Translations under genes and position numbers: made by a program
Assembly: GCA_964446435.1 (NCBI GenBank)
Contig: CAYUOS010000099.1
Coordinates: forward strand, 1 to 12,554
DNA: 12,554 bases
Source of the DNA: SLNP01 sp964446435
GTDB lineage: Bacteria; Bacteroidota; Bacteroidia; Bacteroidales; VadinHA17
Reading direction: 5' to 3'
Part shown: in pieces, positions 7,803-12,554 of the stretch
How the letters are laid out: each line of letters starts with the position of its first letter
Position numbering within the stretch: the first letter of the stretch is position 1
The notes under the pieces: generated by a model
Told to the model about the DNA's origin: nothing
The model's input: the letters and a program-made list of their open reading frames with translations, nothing else
Databases searched by the model: none

Positions 7803-8393
7803 TTATACGCCCTTCTTTATCAGTATACCGTTATAGAGAACATCAAGTATGGCCTCAAGACGGCTGTCCATGTCCTGTTGTCTCCTTTTCCAGAAGAGAG
7901 GAACCTCGAGACCCTTCAGTGCTGTCTGTATTGCCATGGCAGTGAATTCGCTGTTGGTGGCCCTGAAGCAGCCCCGGCGGATGCCTGTATAGACAATAAG
8001 CCTTAATATTGCCAGCTCTTCACGGTCGTACTTTTCTCTCACCTTCTCGATGAAATCGAAGTGGTCGAGCTCCTTGTCAAATATGGCATTATAGTAGTTG
8101 GCGAGTTTTTCGAACGACTTCATCCTAACAAAAACATATGCCCGCAGTTTTTCTACCGGTGAATCTGCCGTCTTTATTGCCTTAGTAAGCAGATTTCTAA
8201 GGGTATTGGCCTCATAAAGCACTACCGCCTCGAAGATCTCCTCCTTGCTCTGGTAGTAGTAATAAAGCGAACTTTTGCCTTTGTTAAGGGCCTTGGCTAT
8301 CTCGTCCATCGTGGTCTTCCGGAAGCCGTACCGACTGAAAATATGACCGGATATTCTGATGATCTTTTGTCTAAACAAGTCTTTGTCAACCAT
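7803..8393 (-). CDS. TetR/AcrR-family transcriptional regulator
   Basis: A 196-residue repressor-type protein. Residues 6-55 form the TetR DNA-binding domain: IFSRYGFRKTTMDEIAKAL, then KGKSSLYYYYQSKEEIF, which is the classic recognition helix region. The rest is an alpha-helical ligand-binding and dimer domain whose ligand cannot be predicted. The frame continues 13 codons further to 8432, but a start at MVDKDLF (8393) gives the usual TetR N-terminus and leaves room for the promoter. No clear target operon is adjacent: lgt is convergent and the aldolase-like gene is divergent over 367 bases. Autoregulation is likely for the family but no clear operator palindrome is seen. The stop codon lies beside a TACGCCCTTCT stretch resembling the array at 3809-3971. 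Confidence 0.9.
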   Translation of the reverse strand: MVDKDLFRQKIIRISGHIFSRYGFRKTTMDEIAKALNKGKSSLYYYYQSKEEIFEAVVLYEANTLRNLLTKAIKTADSPVEKLRAYVFVRMKSFEKLANYYNAIFDKELDHFDFIEKVREKYDREELAILRLIVYTGIRRGCFRATNSEFTAMAIQTALKGLEVPLFWKRRQQDMDSRLEAILDVLYNGILIKKGV

Positions 8394-8429
8394 ATAGCCT
8401 GAACTGAGTATCAAGAAACTTTCCTGACA

Positions 8430-8437
8430 CAAATATA
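8430..8437 (-). promoter_or_regulatory. Putative -7 element for the TetR gene
   Basis: Read on the minus strand this is TATATTTG, matching TAnnTTTG, 36 bases before the chosen ATG at 8393. No -33 TTTG is seen at the expected distance. Its place supports the start at 8393, since the longer frame would begin almost on top of it. Confidence 0.4.
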
Positions 8438-8504
8438 TAATTAAATTCTTTAATATGTTCGTTATAGAATAAAGCGGTCGATTATTCGAAAAATGTAAAG
8501 AAAC

Positions 8505-8596
8505 GGTAAACGGAGGACGGTAAACGGAGGACGGAACCGAGCCAAAGGCGAGCTCGCGACCGAAGGGAGCAAACCAGCAACCAGCAACCAGGTACC
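8505..8596. repeat. Mosaic of heptad-period repeats
   Basis: Two exact copies of a 14-base unit (GGTAAACGGAGGAC, 8505-8518 and 8519-8532), itself made of two related heptads GGTAAAC and GGAGGAC. Then comes a G/C-rich stretch with the perfect 10-base palindrome GCGAGCTCGC (8548-8557), then two and a half copies of the heptad CCAGCAA (8574-8591) running into GGTACC (8591-8596). The 7-base period is shared by three different motifs and returns after the next gene. Confidence 0.8.
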
Positions 8597-8686
8597 CGCA
8601 TCCCTCAAACCCATAATCCTCTATGCCCTTCTACGCCCATATTATTTTGCATTCCCTCCCATTACGGTTGTTTTTCCAAATATTTG

Positions 8687-8694
8687 TATTTTTG
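8687..8694 (+). promoter_or_regulatory. Possible -7 element for the aldolase-like gene
   Basis: TATTTTTG fits TAnnTTTG, 66 bases before the ATG at 8761. The nearest upstream TTG (8668-8670) is at a 16-base spacing, shorter than usual, so this is a weak call in an AT-rich stretch. Confidence 0.28.
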
Positions 8695-8760
8695 TGGGTT
8701 ATTATTTCTGAACAAACAAAAATCAGCTTTAAGGGGAACTGACAATCAGGCAGCAGTTTT

Positions 8761-9357
8761 ATGGAAGGAGTAGTAAAGTTCAATTGTCACTGGAATCAGT
8801 CTGGTGTAATTATCAATGATGAGCAGTACGAGATACTGAATTATTGGCGTGAGGTGTTGTTCAATATGGATCTGATAGGGGCGTATGAGAACGGAGTGGG
8901 TTTCGGGAACCTCAGCATGAGGTCGGGCAACAACAACCAGTTTGTGATAACGGCATCGGCAACCGGCGATATTCCGGAGCTCGAACCGGGGCATTATGTT
9001 CGGGTCTCTTCGGTAAACATCGACGACAACGCTGTAATGTGCTCTGGCCCGCTCAAGGCATCATCAGAATCACTAAGTCATGCAGCGATTTACATGTCCG
9101 ATCCCGGCACCAATGCCGTGGTACATGTTCACGACATTGATCTTTGGGAGGAGCTGAAGGATAAAGTTCCAACGACCTCTCCTGATATGGAATACGGCAC
9201 TCCGGGCCTTGCAAGGGAGATACAGCGTCTCTTCAGGGAATCGGACGTCTTTGAGAAACGGATTATCATTATGGGCGGCGATCGCTCCGGCATCATTACC
9301 TTCGGACACGACATGGACGAGGCAGTAGGTGTTCTGATGCAGTATCTTAAGAAATAG
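8761..9357 (+). CDS. Class II aldolase/adducin-like protein
   Basis: A 198-residue protein with the class II aldolase/adducin fold. Motifs in order are GFGNLSMR (47-54), ITASATG (63-69), ASSESLSH with the family's Glu103, the zinc-binding HVH pair His122/His124 in VVHVHDIDLW, and YGTP (145-148). The family includes sugar-phosphate aldolases and epimerases that use zinc held by three histidines. In most relatives a third ligand appears as a histidine in a G-H-x-G-like stretch before the C-terminal G...EA; here the place reads GGDRSG with Asp174. The protein may bind metal differently or act other than as a classical aldolase. The substrate is unknown. The gene stands alone between two repeat-rich gaps, and its TAG stop overlaps the first GGTACC of the downstream repeat. 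Confidence 0.85.
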   Translation: MEGVVKFNCHWNQSGVIINDEQYEILNYWREVLFNMDLIGAYENGVGFGNLSMRSGNNNQFVITASATGDIPELEPGHYVRVSSVNIDDNAVMCSGPLKASSESLSHAAIYMSDPGTNAVVHVHDIDLWEELKDKVPTTSPDMEYGTPGLAREIQRLFRESDVFEKRIIIMGGDRSGIITFGHDMDEAVGVLMQYLKK

Positions 9358-9423
9358 GTACCTGGTACCTGATCGAGCGTAGCGAGCCCTCTTCCTGTCA
9401 CCCGGTACCCAATACCTGATACC
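9357..9423. repeat. GGTACC heptad repeats downstream of the aldolase-like gene
   Basis: GGTACC occurs at 9357-9362, 9364-9369 and 9404-9409, followed by AATACC and GATACC variants, all with 7-base spacing inside each cluster. Between the clusters lies GAGCGTAGCGAG. The first GGTACC starts on the last base of the aldolase-like gene's TAG stop. The same word occurs at 8591-8596 on the other side of that gene. Confidence 0.75.
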
Positions 9424-9436
9424 CTTGAAATTATTC

Positions 9437-9467
9437 TTGCATATTCCGATACAATTATTTAATATTG
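9437..9467 (+). promoter_or_regulatory. Putative promoter of the CAU tRNA gene
   Basis: TTG at 9437-9439, then 20 bases, then TAATATTG at 9460-9467 (one mismatch to TAnnTTTG). The spacing is right for the Bacteroidota promoter, and transcription would begin about 10-15 bases before the tRNA 5' end at 9487. Confidence 0.45.
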
Positions 9468-9486
9468 CAGTCCGATTTTTCATCGG

Positions 9487-9560
9487 GGGCCCATAGCTCA
9501 GCAGGTTAGAGCACCTGACTCATAATCAGGGGGTCGCTGGTTCGAGCCCAGCTGGGCCCA
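9487..9560 (+). tRNA. tRNA with CAU anticodon (Ile2 or elongator Met)
   Basis: A full 74-base cloverleaf. The acceptor stem pairs GGGCCCA with TGGGCCC, the D stem GCTC with GAGC, the anticodon stem CCTGA with TCAGG, and the T stem GCTGG with CCAGC around TTCGAGC. The anticodon loop CTCATAA gives CAU at 9521-9523; the discriminator is A9560. CCA is not encoded, so it must be added after transcription. The T arm is almost the same as in E. coli tRNA-Ile2, whose C34 is changed to lysidine by TilS to read AUA, which leans toward Ile2, but elongator Met is not excluded. The absence of initiator features (G-C pairs GGG/CCC in the anticodon stem) argues against fMet. Confidence 0.95.
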
Positions 9561-9562
9561 CA

Positions 9563-9597
9563 ACAAAACAGAGCGAGAGCTGCAACTCTCGTTTTGT
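9563..9597 (+). terminator. Hairpin terminator after the tRNA
   Basis: ACAAAA pairs with TTTTGT and CGAGAG with CTCTCG around a CTGCAA loop, with a five-base bulge on the 5' side. The T-run on the 3' side belongs to the stem. It starts just after the tRNA 3' end. Confidence 0.55.
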
Positions 9598-9619
9598 ATT
9601 CTCCAAGCCAACACTATCT

Positions 9620-9735
9620 TTAAAACTTCACCGCAGCGGTAAGCTAAATTATAGCTTATGATTGTTTTACAACCGAACGCATCGATATCTCAAGCCGGGA
9701 TACCTTAACCCCCAGGCCTGTGCAAATATGGCTTA
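9620..9735 (-). pseudogene. Decayed 3' fragment of an exported-protein gene (copy 1)
   Basis: On the minus strand this piece reads GLGVKVSRLEISMRSVVKQS, then stop, AII, stop, LTAAVKF, stop. It matches the C-terminal end of the frameshifted gene at 10389-10665 in the same frame but carries two internal stops (TAA and TAG) where that copy has TGC and CAG. Bases 9622-9720 are about 86% identical to 10391-10489 (14 differences in 99 by eye), with a middle block of about 35 bases differing at one position. The ending LTAAV[KR]F looks like the C-terminal beta strand of many Bacteroidota outer-membrane proteins. It is probably a dead duplicate; a non-coding repeated element is the alternative. Confidence 0.7.
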
Positions 9736-9783
9736 CCATATTATCAGCTTGAGGCTGATTTTAGCTTTGTGCTTTCTTGTATT

Positions 9784-10254
9784 TCAAAACCTGATAGTTA
9801 TTCCTAAACCCATTGACATCGGACTGGTTGTTCTGTAGTCGAATTGTTTTATTGCTAACTCAGCACCGGCCATCCTTTTTCCTCCGACAGCCCATAAGGG
9901 TATACCAACAGCATTACAGGTTATACCAACAAGGCTGCCAAACCCTATAATTAAGAAGCCCCGTATAAGGTTACTCGAGTCAATATGCGGATCATCAGGT
10001 TCTTTTTTCGGTACAGGGGTGTTTATCAATATAACTCCGGCAACAATACCCGTTGCAAATACGCTGGTTCCGCCAATCGTTAACACCTTTCCGGTGTTTC
10101 TCATTTTTATGGCATTATCCCTGTACAGATACACCTGTTCAACGCTCAAAGTATCAAGGTATATTTTCTGTGCCATCGAGGTGATAGCCCCAAATGATAA
10201 AAAAAATATCAAAACGGTTTTTTTCAAATGAAAAGGAGATCTTTTAATGTTCAT
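9784..10254 (-). CDS. Small exported or membrane protein, function unknown
   Basis: A 156-residue protein. Residues 1-28 form a signal peptide (KKTVLIFFLSFGAITSMA, cut probably before Gln29). Two hydrophobic glycine-rich segments follow: about 58-78 (LTIGGTSVFATGIVAGVIL) and about 96-123, ending in GIPLWAVGGKRM. The C-terminus SMGLGITIRF ends in an aromatic residue, as do outer-membrane strands. Similar short proteins with a G-x-P-L-W segment are familiar from Bacteroidota, where they are annotated as hypothetical; I know no function. The gene sits between the two copies of the 99-base repeat and has the best promoter of the window just upstream, so it is probably expressed. Confidence 0.7.
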   Translation of the reverse strand: MNIKRSPFHLKKTVLIFFLSFGAITSMAQKIYLDTLSVEQVYLYRDNAIKMRNTGKVLTIGGTSVFATGIVAGVILINTPVPKKEPDDPHIDSSNLIRGFLIIGFGSLVGITCNAVGIPLWAVGGKRMAGAELAIKQFDYRTTSPMSMGLGITIRF

Positions 10255-10270
10255 CGACTTGTCTTTATAA

Positions 10271-10302
10271 CAAAGTTATACCGAAATAAATCTAAAGTCA
10301 AA
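10271..10302 (-). promoter_or_regulatory. Bacteroidota-type promoter of the small exported protein gene
   Basis: On the minus strand TTTG (10299-10302), a 20-base spacer and TAACTTTG (10271-10278) give a full match to the -33/-7 consensus. The -7 element ends 16 bases before the ATG at 10254, so the leader is very short. Confidence 0.6.
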
Positions 10303-10388
10303 TAAATCGTGTTCGTGCAATACCAGATATCGGGCAGATGCTCTGCACAATACCATCTTGCGGGTTAAACGCAGTCCAATTTTGATTA

Positions 10389-10665
10389 TCAGAACCTCAC
10401 AGCAGCGGTAAGCTGAATTATCGCGCATGATTGTTTTACAGCCGAACGCATCGATATCTCAAGCCATGATACCTTAAATCCCGGTCCTGCGAACGGCAAG
10501 ACCTCCTTGTGGGGATTCAGGCCACCGGAGCAAATAATGGTATAGGTTCACCCCACCCCTAAGGTTCCGGTCGAACGACTGACTAAAAGTAGTTACTGCA
10601 ACAAAAAGAGGCAGAAGAGAAATTGACAGTCTCTTATTCAGTTCTCCCGATTTAGTTTGGCTCAT
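10389..10665 (-). pseudogene. Frameshifted remnant of a short exported-protein gene (copy 2)
   Basis: From ATG at 10665 the frame gives a signal peptide (MSQTKSGELNKRLSISLLPL and on to FSQS) and then FDRNLRGGVN, after which it runs into unrelated sequence and stops at 10474. A second frame opens at 10547, right where the first loses sense, and runs 52 codons to a TGA at 10389-10391: YTIICSGG..., GPGFKVSWLE, SAVKQ and the end LTAAVRF. One frameshift near 10547 would join them into a protein of about 90 residues, far shorter than a barrel protein, so an internal deletion is also likely. The C-terminal part is repeated in copy 1. The N-terminal frame alone is not taken as a gene. Confidence 0.6.
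10391..10489. repeat. 99-base dispersed direct repeat, partner at 9622-9720
   Basis: Same orientation as its partner and about 86% identical. The distance between copies is 769 bases and the segment between them holds the small exported protein gene and its promoter. The copies cover the 3' end of the decayed genes described above, and weaker similarity may continue a little past the stop codons. Confidence 0.8.
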
Positions 10666-10719
10666 GTATGAAATTCAACATTAGATAAGTGGGAATGCCT
10701 GTACTAAATACAGAAATCA

Positions 10720-10727
10720 TAAATTTG
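10720..10727 (+). promoter_or_regulatory. Possible -7 element for the small CxxC protein gene
   Basis: TAAATTTG fits TAnnTTTG, 43 bases before the ATG at 10771. The -33 side is not recognisable. Confidence 0.3.
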
Positions 10728-10770
10728 TGTCCGGTTCTGATTAGTCAAGGCATTTGAAACTTAACCGAAA

Positions 10771-10965
10771 ATGAGTTTGCCAATATCAAAAAAGAAGAAA
10801 CCAGATCCTCTCGAGACACCGTGCAAGAAGACGATGTACTATTCGCCTGAGGAGGCACAGGATATGATTGATTATATCATTGAGAACCGCGGCGGTCCGG
10901 ACCTACACTCATACAAATGCTCGGTATGCGGATTCTGGCACCTCACCAGAAAACAGACTACTTGA
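10771..10965 (+). CDS. Small CxxC/His protein, possible zinc ribbon
   Basis: A 64-residue protein with a lysine-rich start (SKKKKPDP), a helical middle (SPEEAQDMIDYIIENR) and the C-terminal motif YKCSVCGFWHLTR. Cys50, Cys53 and His57, perhaps with Cys18, could bind one zinc ion. The CxxCxxxHLT pattern is common in very short bacterial and phage proteins of unknown role. The basic ends suggest contact with nucleic acid, but this is inference. The gene stands alone with its own possible promoter, between the decayed genes and the peroxidase gene. Confidence 0.7.
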   Translation: MSLPISKKKKPDPLETPCKKTMYYSPEEAQDMIDYIIENRGGPDLHSYKCSVCGFWHLTRKQTT

Positions 10966-10974
10966 TCACCTGTC

Positions 10975-11006
10975 CTTGCCGGGGTTGGCTAAATTAGCTA
11001 TATTTG
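10975..11006 (+). promoter_or_regulatory. Putative promoter of the cytochrome c peroxidase gene
   Basis: CTTG (10975-10978), a 20-base spacer and TATATTTG (10999-11006). The -7 element is exact and the spacing is right; it ends 42 bases before the first ATG at 11049. Confidence 0.5.
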
Positions 11007-11048
11007 GTCGTATATAGTATAGAATGACCGAACCAAACCTTACCAGAC

Positions 11049-12395
11049 ATGAAAGAAGATAGTACAAATCCCCGGATAGGTTACATGACACAAACAGTAG
11101 CCAGGCTTTTCCCGGTTAACCTGGTACTGATAATTATTGTTGCAATGGTTTTATACACCAGATGCAGGGAGGCCGAGCCGGAAGACGAGAAGCCCGCTCT
11201 GCTGGATATGGGTTATCTGCTTAATAATAAAGATCTTCAGATTCTGGGTGAGCTGCTCTTTTTCGATGAGAACCTCTCCGATCCGCCCGGACAGTCATGC
11301 GCCACCTGCCATGGCCAGGATGTAGGCTGGACGGGCCCCGATTCAGATATTAACCGTGATGCCGCCGCATATGCCGGTGCCTTACATGATCGACAAGGAA
11401 ACCGAAAACCACCGACAGCGGCATATTCCACATACAGCCCACTCTTTCACGCCATTGTTGAAGATGGAGAGATCCTTTTTGTAGGTGGTAATTTCTGGGA
11501 CGGACGCGCCACCGGTTATATCCTTGGAAATGCTGCCGCCGATCAGGCCCAGCAACCCTTCACAAATCCTCTTGAACATAACATAGCCGATGCAAAGGGA
11601 GTTGTGGATAGGGTCATCAAATCGGCCTACGTTAATCTCTACAGGAAAGTGGCTGTTGAAATATGGAATAACCCTGATATTACCGCCTGCGATGATGTTC
11701 ATCTGCAGTTTGGAATAATTGGCCTTGCGCTGGCAGCCTTCGAGCATTCCGAAAAGGTGAGTCCGTTCACTTCAAAATTTGACTACTACCTGAGGGGAGA
11801 GGCAGAACTGACCGACCAGGAGAAGTGGGGCATGGATCTGTTTGCAGAAAAGGGCCTTTGTGCCGACTGCCACCCGATGGATATTCTCAAGGATGGAACA
11901 CACCCCTTGTTCACCGATTTCACTTACGATAACCTTGGCATTCCAAAGAACCCACGCCTTCCTTTCTATTCGATGCCTCCGGAATTCAATCCTGATGGCG
12001 AAAACTGGATTGACCCGGGTCTGGGGGATTTCCTGAAACAGATGCCCCATTATGCCATGTTTGCAGATGACAACTTTGGCAAGCACAAGGTTCCGACACT
12101 CAGAAACGTTGACAAAAGGCCATACCCCGAATTTGTTAAGGTGTTTGGCCATAACGGGTACTTTCAGAGTCTCGAGGAGATAACCCATTTCTATAATACA
12201 CGGGATGTATTGCCTGCCTGCGAGGATATTGCTGATCCAAAGCCTGGAGTAAATTGCTGGCCAAAACCAGAGGTTAGTGAAAACATGAACACAGAAGAAC
12301 TGGGTGACCTGAAGCTAACGCCTGAAGAAGAGGCAGCAATTGTGGCATTCATGAAGACACTTTCAGACGGGTACGTGCCTGACAAAAGGAAATAA
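11049..12395 (+). CDS. Di-haem cytochrome c peroxidase (MauG/CcpA-like)
   Basis: A 448-residue protein of the bacterial di-haem peroxidase family. Residues 20-36 are a hydrophobic export signal or anchor; Cys39 follows but the preceding YTR is a poor lipobox, so lipid attachment is uncertain. The two haem-binding sites are CATCH (84-88) and CADCH (271-275). Family motifs are FFDENLSDPPGQSCATCHG, FWDGRA (149-154), KVPTLRNV (347-354) and the closing TPEEEAAIVAFM. Such enzymes reduce hydrogen peroxide in the periplasm with electrons from small cytochromes; MauG-like members oxidise other substrates, so the exact reaction is open. Met13 (11085) is another possible start. A lipoprotein gene follows after 67 bases and may be cotranscribed. 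Confidence 0.92.
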   Translation: MKEDSTNPRIGYMTQTVARLFPVNLVLIIIVAMVLYTRCREAEPEDEKPALLDMGYLLNNKDLQILGELLFFDENLSDPPGQSCATCHGQDVGWTGPDSDINRDAAAYAGALHDRQGNRKPPTAAYSTYSPLFHAIVEDGEILFVGGNFWDGRATGYILGNAAADQAQQPFTNPLEHNIADAKGVVDRVIKSAYVNLYRKVAVEIWNNPDITACDDVHLQFGIIGLALAAFEHSEKVSPFTSKFDYYLRGEAELTDQEKWGMDLFAEKGLCADCHPMDILKDGTHPLFTDFTYDNLGIPKNPRLPFYSMPPEFNPDGENWIDPGLGDFLKQMPHYAMFADDNFGKHKVPTLRNVDKRPYPEFVKVFGHNGYFQSLEEITHFYNTRDVLPACEDIADPKPGVNCWPKPEVSENMNTEELGDLKLTPEEEAAIVAFMKTLSDGYVPDKRK

Positions 12396-12462
12396 TACTT
12401 GCTCTTTTGTAACATAAACATATTCAGCGACGTAAAAGGTACATACCAAAAAACCGTTGATC

Positions 12463-12554
12463 ATGAAAAAGCTAACAAGATTCATTTTCCCGATAATTAT
12501 GGGAGTCATTCTTTTTTCACTGTATGGCTGCAAAAAGCTCAGTGATGATGAGTT
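12463..12554 (+). CDS. Lipoprotein, N-terminal part only
   Basis: The first 30 codons of a gene that continues beyond the window. A basic MKKLTR start, a hydrophobic stretch and the lipobox LYGC (Cys23) form a type II signal peptide. The mature start KKLSDDE carries the serine plus acidic run typical of the Bacteroidota lipoprotein export signal, so the protein is probably displayed on the cell surface. It follows the peroxidase gene on the same strand with no clear promoter or terminator between, suggesting an operon. Function is unknown. Confidence 0.8.
   Translation, partial: MKKLTRFIFPIIMGVILFSLYGCKKLSDDE

Larger units (their letters stand above)
8394..8760. other. Gene-free gap with promoters and 7-base repeats
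   Basis: This 367-base gap between two divergent genes has no convincing coding frame. From left to right it holds a putative TetR promoter, an AT-rich stretch, a block of short-period repeats (8505-8596), a segment with TATGCCC and TACGCCC words (8621-8638) like those in the kinase-pdxH array, and a possible promoter for the aldolase-like gene. Confidence 0.7.

Noticed and set aside
9487..9600. tRNA as an attachment site for an integrated element
   Set aside because: No second copy of the tRNA 3' end and no integrase gene is seen within the window.
10325..10365. Small hairpin GCAGA-TGC-TCTGC and near-repeats of CAATACCA
   Set aside because: The stem has only five pairs and no T-run follows; too weak to call a terminator or regulatory element.
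10474..10665. A complete 63-residue exported protein
   Set aside because: Only the first 40 residues make sense; the tail is an out-of-frame reading of a region whose other frame matches the duplicated C-terminus, so it is scored as part of a pseudogene.

Overview
The window looks like a stretch of a Bacteroidota chromosome, most likely from the order Bacteroidales or a close relative. The clues are protein families typical of that phylum (a large Ig-like lipoprotein, a lipoprotein whose mature start carries the acidic S-D-D-E export-type signal, a divergent PurF), several good matches to the Bacteroidota promoter (TTTG, about 20 bases, TAnnTTTG), almost no Shine-Dalgarno sequences, and a tRNA gene without an encoded CCA end. 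No integrase, transposase, CRISPR array or phage gene is visible. I place it only at phylum/order level because I could run no search.

Left part (1-3772): the C-terminal two thirds of a PurF-like amidophosphoribosyltransferase is followed after 30 bases by nfo (endonuclease IV, all nine metal ligands present). Convergent to these is a patatin-like phospholipase. Next come a small YciI-family protein and, convergent to it, pdxH (pyridoxamine 5'-phosphate oxidase). Middle (3773-8393): on the minus strand the Ig-like lipoprotein, a ROK-family sugar kinase and pdxH are in line and could be one transcript; the gap between the kinase and pdxH is filled by 19 tandem copies of an 8/9-base unit. Divergent from the lipoprotein is lgt, which makes the lipid anchor of lipoproteins. 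A TetR-type regulator is convergent to lgt.

Right part (8394-12554): a repeat-rich gap, a small class II aldolase-like protein whose third zinc-ligand histidine appears to be replaced by aspartate, a second repeat-rich gap, a CAU-anticodon tRNA with a terminator-like hairpin, then a region of decayed gene pieces. Two copies of a 99-base segment, about 86% identical, flank an intact small exported or membrane protein gene; in one copy the segment is the 3' end of a frameshifted exported-protein gene, in the other it is riddled with stops. The window ends with a small CxxC/His protein, a di-haem cytochrome c peroxidase and the first 30 codons of a lipoprotein.

Most genes are ordinary housekeeping or envelope genes and do not form one visible pathway. 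The most unusual content lies between genes: short-period tandem repeats (8/9-base in one place, 7-base in two others) that abut or even supply the stop codons of neighbouring genes, and the duplicated gene remnants beside the tRNA. I see no convincing new multi-gene system.
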